From positions 1 through 64,000 of the forward strand of contig JAEOTP010000068.1 of the NCBI GenBank assembly GCA_016839765.1: 64,000 nt of DNA, in the 5' to 3' direction. Positions 37,475-46,318 of the stretch are shown in pieces (the stretch's first letter is position 1; every line of letters starts with the position of its first letter). The notes under the pieces were generated by a model that did not search any database, was not told the DNA's origin, and saw nothing but the letters and a program-made list of their open reading frames with translations. The stretch is from Promethearchaeota archaeon (GTDB lineage: Archaea > Asgardarchaeota > Lokiarchaeia > Sigyniarchaeales > SOKP01). A program made the position numbers and the translations under genes.

Positions 37475-40400
37475 TTAATTTTCTTCTACATTTGTAGGAA
37501 CCTCTGATAAATCTAAAAGTCGCTTTGCTTCTTCTTCTAAATCAACACTAAATACATCCGTGATACCCGATTGTTGCATTGATACCCCATATATCCTGTC
37601 CGCATTTACAATATTCTCTTCTCTATGGCTTATAACCAAAAATTGGGCTTGCGTGGAAATCTCTTTTAGCAACATTGAAACTCTATGTGTGTTAGGACCA
37701 TCCAACTGAGCATCAATCTCGTCGAGAATATAAAACGGACTTGGCATAAATTCCTGAATCGCGAAGATAAACGAGAGGGCCACGAGTGTTTTTTCTCCAC
37801 CGCTTAGAATTTCTAAGCTTGATATTTTCTTACCTCTAGGTCTTGCTTCAATGCTAATACCTCCTTCAAATGGTTTATCGGGTCTATCTAATATCATTTT
37901 AGCTGAACCTCCGGGACTTAATTTCTGAAAAATTCTACTAAATTCTCTGTTAATTTCATGATACGCTTTCATAAAAGTCCTAGTTTTTTCTAATTCAATT
38001 TTTTCAATGGCATCTAAGATTGCTTTTCTTTCTCTTTGAATTGTCTGTCTACGCATATCTATCTCATCGAATCTTTCTTTAACTGTATCATATTGTTCAA
38101 TTGCTTTTAAGTTAACTGGTTCAAGAGCCTTCTTCTTACTATTAGCTTCATTAATATCTGTTTGTAGACCGGTTTCCGATAAATCAGCGGTTACTTGTGG
38201 CAAGGAACCATAATCCTTTGATCTATGGTACAGTGTTTCAATTTGATCTGTTGTCATGATTTTTTGGGATTCATAATTATTTAATTTGGAATTTTCCATT
38301 GAAAGATCAGATTTTAAGTTATTTACAATTTTTTGATACGATTTTTGCTTTTTCCAAGATTCGTCCTTTTGATTAATGTAATCATCAATTTCTTCTTGCT
38401 TTAAACGTTTCTTTTCATTTTCACTAGTTAAATTATCTTTTACTTTTTCAATATCTTCTACTAAAGATTTGATTTCTTTTTCAGTGTTTTTTATCTCTTC
38501 GTTAAGTGAAAATATTTTTTGTTCGCGCTCTTTATTTTTATTTAATTCATTTAGTTTTTTCTGAGATTTTTGTAGATCCTTATTAAATTTATTCAATTTA
38601 CTCTGAGTCTTTTTTTGGGCTTCAAGCTCCTTGTTTTTCTCTTCGCGAATATGATCAATTTCTTTTTGAACTTCATCTACTTTTTTTTGAATATTATCTA
38701 CTTGGGAATTGAATTCTTCAATATCTTTTTTACATACATCAATATTTTTATTGGCTTCGATATTTTCTTTTGTTAATTCTTCGATGGAATTTATCATCAT
38801 CATAATATTTTCTAGAGCTCTCAGTTGATCCATTTTTTCCTCTAATTTCTTGTTATAATCTTCAGTTTCCTTTCTTATTTTCTCAATATTTACCCAATAA
38901 TTCTCTTTTTCAGTTATTAATTTTTCAATATTTTTATCCAAATTAGATTGCTCCAAGTTTAAATTTTTAATATTTTCTTGATTTGTATTTATTATTTCTT
39001 TCTTTTCCTCTATGGATTTGTTCAATTCTTTAACACTATTTTCAATTTCTAAAACATTCTCAAATAAATTTTGAATACCTCGAAGATCTTGTAATTTTGA
39101 TTGTAATTCTTCTAATTCTTTCTGTTTTTCATCAATTTGTAATTTAATTGCTGAAGAATTATCCCAATATTCATTTTTAAGGTTTTTTAATTTTTCTATC
39201 TCAGCTTTGTAATCTTCTTTTTGCTTTTCATCAATCGAAGTAGTCCTTTTTCGAATTTCGTCATCAGATTGTAAATTTAGTTGATTTATTTCTGCTATTC
39301 TTTTATTAATTTCTTCAAGTCTTTGATTAAAAAGCACTAAATTATCTGAATCATTTTTCTTTTGTGTATAAAATTCAGTTAATTTCATATCAACTTTATT
39401 TAAATCTTCATTTTGTGAGCTGATATTTTCGGAAATTTCCTCCAATTGTCTATATAATTCTTGACTCTTAGACATTGTTAATTTTCTTAAGGAGAGATAT
39501 ACGTTTTCTAAGATTTCCATTAGATCTTGCACAAAACTATCAAAAGTAGATGTAGATTGTTGAATTTCAACATCTGCAGATTCTTTTACTCTACTAATTA
39601 ACTGATCTAATGTTAAATCAACATTTTCGGTGAATAAAGTTAAAGTTTGTAAAATTGAGCTGAGCATTTGGGACATCTCTGATTTTTCTTCTTCATCATC
39701 GGTGACCCCTTCAACAGTTTTCATTATATCTACAACATCCAATACAAATTTCTTGAAATCTTCCGCAGAAGTTTCAATAGCTTCTGCATTTGACTGTTGG
39801 ATGTTGCTTTTTATAGATTCGACGGATATATTAATATTTTGAGTCAACATATTTAAAATCTGGAGAATTCCTGTAATATCTTCAGTATTTCTTTCATATT
39901 CTTTTTCTGAGTTTTCAATTTTTGATAATAAATTTTCTTTTTCAGCTGCTAAGTCATCTAAACGTTTAGTGATATTTTGCTTTCGAGTTTCAAGATTTTT
40001 TCTCTCGCTTTCAATTTGAGAAAGATTTTTATTTAAACTACTAACTTTTAAATCTAAATCTCGTTTTTCACGCTCTAGGTTTGTTAATTCTCTTTTAGAT
40101 AGTTTTAATTTAGTGTTTATATTATCTATTTTTGCTCTATTATCAAATATTTCAGATTGGATTGAATCTTGCTTCAATATTAATAGTTCTAATTCTTGTT
40201 CATTTTTTCTGTACGTAGAATCTTCAATATTTGCTTTTTCCTTAAGATTGTCCAAATTTTTGATAAGAATTTCTCTATTATCCATTAATTCTTTTAAAAT
40301 TGATTCGGTTTCTTTTCCCTTGCTTAATTCTTTAATTTTATTTTCAATGGATAATTTTCTGCTGTTTAATTTTTGGATTCTATCATTATTCATTTTAATT

Positions 40401-41923
40401 TCAGTATTTATCGAGGATAAGCTAGACTGTAATTCTGCGGATTTTGAATTCAGCTGGTATTTTTGTTCTTGTAATTCCTTAATTTTCGTTTCTAATTCTT
40501 TTTGTTTTTGATTTTCTTTTGTGATATTTCCTTTTAATTCATTAATCTTTTTCCTTAAATCTGCTTCTTCTTTTCTTACTGCATTTATTGCCTCATCGAT
40601 ACTTTCTGCTTCTCCCTTTAATTTATTTAGATCAACTTCCAATTTCTGTTTCTTTTCTTCATTTTTTATGATATTTTCTTTAAAAATTTTAATTTGGGCT
40701 TTATTGGAAGAAATATTTTGCTTTAAGTTTGAAATATCAGTTTTATGAGATGATTTCACATCTTCACTTTCGCTTATTTTTAATTCGAGTTCTGTTTGAC
40801 TTTGTTGTTTTAGTTCAATATCTTTTTTTGCATCTTCAATTTGATTTTCTAATTCAAGGATTTGATTATTTTCATTTTCAATTAACGCGTCAAACGTCAG
40901 ACCCTCTTCAAGCTTCATTAGTAAATTTTCTAAACTTTTTATTTCTTGAGATAACTTCTCAATTGATTTATGAGCTAATTCCAATGTAGTTTGATTAGAG
41001 GATAACTGAGTTTTCAATTGGGTTATATTTTCATTTATTATCTCTCGATCTTTTTCTTTTTCTGTAATTGTCTTCTGTATATTATCCATTACTAAAGATT
41101 CTTGCTTTAAAACCTCTTCTTGTCTTGTTACTTTTTCTTGTAATTCCTCAATTAGTTTATTTGATTCTTCAACTTTTTTTTCCAAAACCTCTTCTTGATC
41201 TCTTAATTTTGAAATTCTTAACGCAATTAATTGTGCGTTATAAAATTTGATTTTTTCATCCAATTCTTTCCAAGCTAAAGCATCGCTTTTCTCTTTTTCT
41301 ACTTTTTTAAGTTGTGAAGATACTTCTTTAAAAATTGCTTCAAATTGCCCTAAATCTCTCTCTGCTTTTTCTAATTCTTTTAAAGTAGAATCCTTCATCT
41401 CATCGTATTTCTGTAATCCAATTAGTTCCTCAATAAAAATTCTACGTCCTTCGGTATTCATGTGAGTCAATTCTACTATTTTACCTTGTAATACAAACTG
41501 ATTAGATCCGTCTGGATCTACATTTGCAGTCGCCAGAGCATTAAGAATTTGTTGTCGTGTAACTTTTTTCCCGTTCATTTTGTATCCTCCTCCACCACCC
41601 CGTTTTATAGTTCGAGTTATTTGAAATTCATCCCCTCCTCCAGGAAATATCTTCTCTGAATTATCAAAAAACATAGTTACTGCTGCTCTTTGTGATGGGT
41701 TTTTGCCTCTAGAACCTGCAAAAATAAGGTCCTCAAGACTTTTTGCTCTCATTGTTTTTTTACTTAATCTTCCTAAAGCAAAACATAAAGCATCAATAAT
41801 ATTTGATTTTCCTGCACCGTTAGGTCCTACTATACAAGTAAATCCACTTGAAAGTCGAATAGTCACTGTTCTATCTCCAAATGACTTAAATCCAGTCATG
41901 GAAATTTTTTTGATATAAGTCAA
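37475..41923 (-). CDS. smc: Chromosome segregation SMC ATPase with atypical hinge region
   Basis: Condensin/cohesin-type ABC ATPase. Walker A is GPNGAGKS (33-40), the C-loop LSGGEK near 1375 and Walker B FYILDEIDA near 1400; heads are joined by about 1200 residues of coiled coil. It is 1482 residues, some 300 longer than usual archaeal SMC. No canonical hinge (its glycine-rich GVYG / YE-x-A-x-E-x-A-x-G pattern) is visible. Instead residues 683-741 and 754-812 are two copies of one helical module, 71 residues apart without gaps, joined by an acidic linker at the exact protein midpoint. There is no CxxC zinc hook, so it is not Rad50. Co-transcribed with scpA and scpB. Confidence 0.96.
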   Translation of the reverse strand: MTYIKKISMTGFKSFGDRTVTIRLSSGFTCIVGPNGAGKSNIIDALCFALGRLSKKTMRAKSLEDLIFAGSRGKNPSQRAAVTMFFDNSEKIFPGGGDEFQITRTIKRGGGGGYKMNGKKVTRQQILNALATANVDPDGSNQFVLQGKIVELTHMNTEGRRIFIEELIGLQKYDEMKDSTLKELEKAERDLGQFEAIFKEVSSQLKKVEKEKSDALAWKELDEKIKFYNAQLIALRISKLRDQEEVLEKKVEESNKLIEELQEKVTRQEEVLKQESLVMDNIQKTITEKEKDREIINENITQLKTQLSSNQTTLELAHKSIEKLSQEIKSLENLLMKLEEGLTFDALIENENNQILELENQIEDAKKDIELKQQSQTELELKISESEDVKSSHKTDISNLKQNISSNKAQIKIFKENIIKNEEKKQKLEVDLNKLKGEAESIDEAINAVRKEEADLRKKINELKGNITKENQKQKELETKIKELQEQKYQLNSKSAELQSSLSSINTEIKMNNDRIQKLNSRKLSIENKIKELSKGKETESILKELMDNREILIKNLDNLKEKANIEDSTYRKNEQELELLILKQDSIQSEIFDNRAKIDNINTKLKLSKRELTNLEREKRDLDLKVSSLNKNLSQIESERKNLETRKQNITKRLDDLAAEKENLLSKIENSEKEYERNTEDITGILQILNMLTQNINISVESIKSNIQQSNAEAIETSAEDFKKFVLDVVDIMKTVEGVTDDEEEKSEMSQMLSSILQTLTLFTENVDLTLDQLISRVKESADVEIQQSTSTFDSFVQDLMEILENVYLSLRKLTMSKSQELYRQLEEISENISSQNEDLNKVDMKLTEFYTQKKNDSDNLVLFNQRLEEINKRIAEINQLNLQSDDEIRKRTTSIDEKQKEDYKAEIEKLKNLKNEYWDNSSAIKLQIDEKQKELEELQSKLQDLRGIQNLFENVLEIENSVKELNKSIEEKKEIINTNQENIKNLNLEQSNLDKNIEKLITEKENYWVNIEKIRKETEDYNKKLEEKMDQLRALENIMMMINSIEELTKENIEANKNIDVCKKDIEEFNSQVDNIQKKVDEVQKEIDHIREEKNKELEAQKKTQSKLNKFNKDLQKSQKKLNELNKNKEREQKIFSLNEEIKNTEKEIKSLVEDIEKVKDNLTSENEKKRLKQEEIDDYINQKDESWKKQKSYQKIVNNLKSDLSMENSKLNNYESQKIMTTDQIETLYHRSKDYGSLPQVTADLSETGLQTDINEANSKKKALEPVNLKAIEQYDTVKERFDEIDMRRQTIQRERKAILDAIEKIELEKTRTFMKAYHEINREFSRIFQKLSPGGSAKMILDRPDKPFEGGISIEARPRGKKISSLEILSGGEKTLVALSFIFAIQEFMPSPFYILDEIDAQLDGPNTHRVSMLLKEISTQAQFLVISHREENIVNADRIYGVSMQQSGITDVFSVDLEEEAKRLLDLSEVPTNVEEN

Positions 41924-42093
41924 AATATTAACTCCATTTCATTAGTTATTTAGAATAAAGAATAAACATATCTATATATATACTCTTCATTCAAATAGAA
42001 AAGATTTTGCATTTTACTTAAAATTAGTTATAATTAGAATTATCCAAATTAAACATTTGGATATATCCACAAAGATAAAAATTTTTTTAGTCC

Positions 42094-43287
42094 TTAAAAT
42101 TTATTAAATATTGCATCTGCAATAGCTTTAAGTTGTTTTGGATTTATTGCCATAAAATAGAATTTATAATTTAATAAATTTTTTTGATCAGATTTTAATA
42201 AGGTTTGATCACTTCTTTTTGAGAAACTCAAAACTCCGATACTATGTAATGCTTTAATTAATTCATAAAATTCATCCATTCTTTTATTATATTCTAATGA
42301 TTCACAAGATATATAATATAATTCCTTTAGTTCATCTATTGTTATATAATAATTAGGTCTTTTTAAAAAGAAATTCGCTAAGTTATCAAGAAAGATTAGA
42401 GTTAATATATCTTCTTCAGAAATATAAGTTAACATGGCAAACTCATCTGATAGGTGAATTGAATCAAATTGATTTTGAAGTATTTCAATAATCTCCAGAT
42501 TATTTATAACATTTTGATGAGCTAATATTGGATATAGTTCTCTTAATATCTCAACCCCTTTTCCCGGTACAGGAACATAATGTTCAAAAATCAAATCGCT
42601 TATAAATTCAATTAATTCTTTATCAATTCCATTGATGAAGGTTAAAGCAACTCGTTGTTCAATAATATCAAGAAGTTCATGGTAATTGTAATAGCTTAAT
42701 TTTTTTTTAAGATCAAATTTATTGATTAAATCTAGAGTTTCAGGTTTCAATACTTTATTTACAGTTGAAATTGAACTAATTTTTGATTCTTTTCCATATT
42801 GTAAGAATTTCTTATAATATTCTGGTTTTAAATGCTCAATATTGTTGAAAACAAGGATCAAATTATTTCTAGTTTTGTTACAGATTAGTTTGAAAATATT
42901 CCATAATTCAGATAAATTACAATTGAGGAATTGAAGATAATCAACTTTGATATTAGTAAAACTACTAATATCAGTTATAATGGAGAAAACAATTTCATTA
43001 ATGCTTTTTTCTTTACAATCTATTGGAATTTTTATGAAACCTATAAAATCTTCTTCCGTTTTAATTAGATCTTGTATAACTTTATTAATAATTACTTTTT
43101 TACCAATTCCTTGGATACCTTGATATAATACGTTTAAATTAAACTCATCTGAAACTGAATCTTTCAGAATTGAATACAAGTTGACTTCTTCTTTCTTCCT
43201 ATGTAAAATCTCAGGGGGAACATAATTAGGATCAAAAATAGCTTTTGGTCCAATACAAAAATTCATAGATTTTGATTTTCCAATCAT
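42094..43287 (-). CDS. Degenerate Orc1/Cdc6-like protein
   Basis: Resembles archaeal Orc1/Cdc6 initiators: the family opening FDPNYVPPEILHRKKEEVN, a P-loop-like GIQGIGKK (57-64), the FDLKKKLSYYNYHELLDII lid entry and a C-terminal winged-helix region. But the P-loop ends GKK not GKT, Walker B LVFNNIE has lost both acidic residues, and the sensor-2 GDAR motif reads GKGVE. It probably cannot hydrolyse ATP. It could be a DNA-binding regulator or a non-catalytic partner of a true Orc1 elsewhere. Position directly downstream of the nitrilase/HAD genes and next to smc may be meaningful. Length 397 is normal. Confidence 0.65.
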   Translation of the reverse strand: MIGKSKSMNFCIGPKAIFDPNYVPPEILHRKKEEVNLYSILKDSVSDEFNLNVLYQGIQGIGKKVIINKVIQDLIKTEEDFIGFIKIPIDCKEKSINEIVFSIITDISSFTNIKVDYLQFLNCNLSELWNIFKLICNKTRNNLILVFNNIEHLKPEYYKKFLQYGKESKISSISTVNKVLKPETLDLINKFDLKKKLSYYNYHELLDIIEQRVALTFINGIDKELIEFISDLIFEHYVPVPGKGVEILRELYPILAHQNVINNLEIIEILQNQFDSIHLSDEFAMLTYISEEDILTLIFLDNLANFFLKRPNYYITIDELKELYYISCESLEYNKRMDEFYELIKALHSIGVLSFSKRSDQTLLKSDQKNLLNYKFYFMAINPKQLKAIADAIFNKF

Positions 43288-43321
43288 TTTTTTTATTTTA
43301 GTTTTTGTTTTATATTCTAAT

Positions 43322-43333
43322 AATTTATATTTA
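43322..43333 (-). promoter_or_regulatory. Possible TATA box of the Orc1-like gene
   Basis: On the minus strand TTTAAATATAAA lies about 35-46 bp before the Orc1-like ATG (43287), fitting an archaeal TATA element with a short leader. AT-rich context makes false positives common. Confidence 0.3.
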
Positions 43334-43334
43334 A

Positions 43335-43354
43335 ACCCCCCCAGAGAGAGGGGT
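43335..43354. terminator. GC hairpin after the nitrilase-HAD operon
   Basis: ACCCC and GGGGT flank a 10-base loop of CCC and GA repeats, one of very few GC blocks in the region. On the minus strand it comes after the nitrilase stop and is followed by TTTAAAT. Likely a terminator; a protein-binding element such as an origin box is a less likely alternative. Confidence 0.4.
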
Positions 43355-43398
43355 CATAAGAAGTAAAAATAAAGATCTAAATTATTAAAACTGAAGAA

Positions 43399-43422
43399 TT
43401 CAGAGTCAGATTCAGAGTCAGA
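43399..43422. repeat. Two tandem copies of a 12-bp unit
   Basis: TTCAGAGTCAGA is repeated twice head to tail, directly 3' of the nitrilase stop codon. Function unknown. Confidence 0.6.
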
Positions 43423-43425
43423 TAA

Positions 43426-44238
43426 CTAAATTTTTTTTACATTGATCTTATTTTTTTCTTTAATTTCTTTAAATCTTAATTTTCTAATTTTACTTGGAAA
43501 GCTTAAATCAATATTATCATAAAGAAATCCATTTGAATTAAAAGGACCTTCTGTAATTTTTAATTTTGATGGTGAAATATGACCCTTAATGAATGAAATA
43601 ATCTTACTATTTCCAGGAAACTTTCTTTTAAAAAAATATCCAAAAGTATTACACCCCACTACAGGTATTCTGTTTTCAAGTGCACGCGCTTTTAAATAAG
43701 TCTCCCAATTCTCCATCCCTTCTTCTCTTATTTGCGTTGGAGAGAATAGAATATCTGCGCCATATTCAGCAGCTAATCTTGGAGTCTCAAAAAAAGCCAT
43801 ATCAAAACATATTAAAATTGAAAAATTATTGGAGTTAAGTTTAAAAATTTTCAATTCTTGGCTCGATTCAAATTGCTCTTTTTCATATGAATAAAGATGA
43901 ATCTTATCTTGGCGACCGATTTCTTCTCCACGATTATTAAAATAATAACTTGTGATTGCAGGTTTAAAATTTTTCTTTCTTTTTTCCCAAATTGCTCCAG
44001 AAATAATATTAATACTATATTCATACGCAAGTTTCTTAATAAATAAAAAGTCTGAACCTCTTTCCTCTTGAAAATTATTAGAAAAATTTAATTCAAAAGG
44101 AACCCAACGCTCTGGTAAACAAACAATATCAAGTTTTTGACGGTTTTCTATCAATTTTTTCAATAAAGTTTCCACTTCAAAATAGCATTTTTCTCTATTT
44201 TGAAGAACCTTTGGCTGAATACAAGCAACATTAATCAT
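43426..44238 (-). CDS. Carbon-nitrogen hydrolase (nitrilase superfamily)
   Basis: Amidase-type enzyme with the Glu-Lys-Cys triad of the nitrilase superfamily: Glu43 in CLPERWVP, Lys112 in RQDKIHLYS and Cys144 in ILICFDMAFFE. Length 270 fits omega-amidase or N-carbamoylputrescine amidase-like branches, but the substrate is not assignable. The C-terminal basic tail (KEKNKINVKKI) is unusual but short. It is 8 bp downstream of the HAD phosphatase gene and probably co-transcribed. Confidence 0.9.
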   Translation of the reverse strand: MINVACIQPKVLQNREKCYFEVETLLKKLIENRQKLDIVCLPERWVPFELNFSNNFQEERGSDFLFIKKLAYEYSINIISGAIWEKRKKNFKPAITSYYFNNRGEEIGRQDKIHLYSYEKEQFESSQELKIFKLNSNNFSILICFDMAFFETPRLAAEYGADILFSPTQIREEGMENWETYLKARALENRIPVVGCNTFGYFFKRKFPGNSKIISFIKGHISPSKLKITEGPFNSNGFLYDNIDLSFPSKIRKLRFKEIKEKNKINVKKI

Positions 44239-44246
44239 ATCGATTA

Positions 44247-44993
44247 TTATAAAGGATTATGTTTATTAATTTCTTCAATAATTGGAAGTATTTGATTTAA
44301 GTTTGTTATTTCATAATCAGGTTTAAATTCAACTGATATTTTTTGACCGGTTTTATATGTATCATATTTCCCACCTCGATGTATATAAATGCTATGAATG
44401 TTATTTAACTTAGCTGGAACGATATCCTTGTAAATATTATCGCCAACATAAATCGTGTCCTTTCCATTAACTCCAAATTTTTTTAAAAAAAAAGAAAACA
44501 GCTTCGGATTTGGTTTTCGTATTCCAATTTCATCTGAAATTACGACTAAATCAATCTTATCTTCAATATTTAATCTCAAAATCTTTTCATATTGTTTTAT
44601 TGGAATACCATCAGTAATAATAGCAGTTTTTATAGATAAATTTTTTAATTTCTTTAAACAGGGCATTACATCATCATATAATTTAATATATTTTATTTTT
44701 TGAGCATGATAGGCCATGACAGCCGCTGCGATATATTTATATTGTTCAATAAAAGAAATTGAAAGCTTTTCTATTTCATTCAATCTTCTAATGAAATAAT
44801 CATAGTGTCTAGATGAATTCGAACCATATTCTTCTACAATTTCTTTTATTAAAAGGATTGCTTTCTCGCGATCTATATCTAACCCCAAATTTATCATCGC
44901 ATCTATTCCTTTTATTCTAGCTTTTTCAGAAAGTCCCGTTGAATCAAAGAGACAATCATCCAAGTCAAAACCTACTAATTTAATAGCACACAT
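44247..44993 (-). CDS. HAD-superfamily hydrolase
   Basis: Haloacid-dehalogenase-like phosphatase with a helical cap. Motif I is GFDLDDCLFDST with nucleophile Asp10 and acid Asp12; motif II is the Thr of ITDGIP; motif III the Lys in RKPNPKLF; motif IV YVGDNIYKD. The pattern is that of phosphoglycolate phosphatase/pyrophosphatase PpaX or archaeal TON_0338-like enzymes. Small phosphate ester substrate unknown. First gene of the pair with the nitrilase-family enzyme. Confidence 0.9.
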   Translation of the reverse strand: MCAIKLVGFDLDDCLFDSTGLSEKARIKGIDAMINLGLDIDREKAILLIKEIVEEYGSNSSRHYDYFIRRLNEIEKLSISFIEQYKYIAAAVMAYHAQKIKYIKLYDDVMPCLKKLKNLSIKTAIITDGIPIKQYEKILRLNIEDKIDLVVISDEIGIRKPNPKLFSFFLKKFGVNGKDTIYVGDNIYKDIVPAKLNNIHSIYIHRGGKYDTYKTGQKISVEFKPDYEITNLNQILPIIEEINKHNPL

Positions 44994-45122
44994 GATTGTT
45001 AGTTTAATAATAACTCTATTGATATTTATTAATATAATTATAATTAATAGATGTTAAACCAAAGATAAATTTATTATTCCTTTAAATATTAAAAAAAAAA
45101 ATAACAAAAACAAAATTAATTT

Positions 45123-45959
45123 TTACATTTTAGCATATTTAGGTTTTGTAATGAAACCAAGGAATATCACAAAATTTACGATAATTGTAACAACTTCAGC
45201 TATAACAATCATAGATGGGTTCTCTAAGGCAATTGAAGTTATAATTGATCTTATTAAACTACTAGCAATTAGGCAAAGAAAAGCAATACCAATTAATAAT
45301 GCATTTGCTTGAGATAATCTTTTATTCTTATACATAAAGAAAAACATAATTGCTAACAATAAATAAATCCCTATAGTAAAATAAGGAAGGGCAAAAATAA
45401 GAGCACTCAATGTTGGGGCAATTATTATAATAAACAACATTATTGATAAATAGATACCAATAATCCCCAATCTTATCTTATTAAACTGTGATTTATTTAC
45501 ATTTTTTACATAAGCACTTACAAGAGCCAATGTTGTTTCTAATCCAATATAAAGAACAGGTATGATATTTATGGTCACGATAAGATATCTAATTTTAGTT
45601 ATGAGCAACACGAATTCAGCAGTAGCATTTTCACTAACAACAATTAAATTGTTATATATATCATAAATCTTCCCAACTATTAAAACTGAGAAAAATAAAG
45701 CAAATAAAAAATAGGCATCTGAAGTATATATTGTCTCTTGTTTAAACCACTTAGCAAAGAGAATAGAACTCATTATTACTAAAATAATTATCCTAATAAT
45801 CCCAGATATAACCGCAAGCCATGCACCCTCAACTAGATTTAATACAATTACCAATTCATTCCAAGAAAAAGCAAATAATAGGCCAAATCCAGATCCTATA
45901 AAAAAACCTGCTATAGCTAAATAAGATTTAAATCTTTTTTTCTTTTCCATTTTATTCAC
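45123..45959 (-). CDS. Polytopic membrane protein, about eight helices
   Basis: 278 residues, almost entirely hydrophobic segments with short loops; I count about eight transmembrane helices, beginning at residue 13 after a Lys/Arg-rich N-terminus (MNKMEKKKRFKSY), which predicts a cytoplasmic N-terminus. No transporter or enzyme motif recognised. A strong palindrome lies directly upstream of its start. Function unknown. Confidence 0.75.
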   Translation of the reverse strand: MNKMEKKKRFKSYLAIAGFFIGSGFGLLFAFSWNELVIVLNLVEGAWLAVISGIIRIIILVIMSSILFAKWFKQETIYTSDAYFLFALFFSVLIVGKIYDIYNNLIVVSENATAEFVLLITKIRYLIVTINIIPVLYIGLETTLALVSAYVKNVNKSQFNKIRLGIIGIYLSIMLFIIIIAPTLSALIFALPYFTIGIYLLLAIMFFFMYKNKRLSQANALLIGIAFLCLIASSLIRSIITSIALENPSMIVIAEVVTIIVNFVIFLGFITKPKYAKM

Positions 45960-46318
45960 TATTATAGAATGGTTATTATGAATTCACTAAGAATTCATAA
46001 AGATATTTATTATAAAACTATAAAAAGCCAGATATTTTTAATAACGATTTTAAAAGTTAGGAGATAAATGTTTTTTATACAAACATTTTTATCTAAATTG
46101 CCTTATTGCGTTAAAGAGGATAAATACTGATGAATGATCACCAAGTAAGATTAATATATTAAATCTATTATATACCTACATGAGAAATAATTTTAAATAA
46201 AAGTAAGGAAAAATTTTTAAATTAAATAAATCTTAATTATTAATTTATTCTTTATTATACTATTAAAAAATTAATATTATACATTATTGAGATAAAAACT
46301 TTTATGGAGTAATAATAA
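45960..46318. other. Divergent intergenic region
   Basis: About 360 bp between the membrane-protein gene (-) and the longin-winged-helix gene (+). Apart from the palindrome at 45976-46000 I see only AT-rich sequence that could hold two promoters; no gene or RNA recognised. Confidence 0.5.
45976..46000. promoter_or_regulatory. 25-bp palindrome upstream of the membrane-protein gene
   Basis: TTATGAATTC and GAATTCATAA are perfect 10-bp inverted arms around ACTAA. It is 16-40 bp upstream of the ATG at 45959, in a position where a dimeric repressor could block transcription. Confidence 0.45.

Noticed and set aside
37475..41923. Rad50 instead of SMC
   Set aside because: No zinc-hook CxxC in the coiled coil, and the gene is followed by scpA and scpB.
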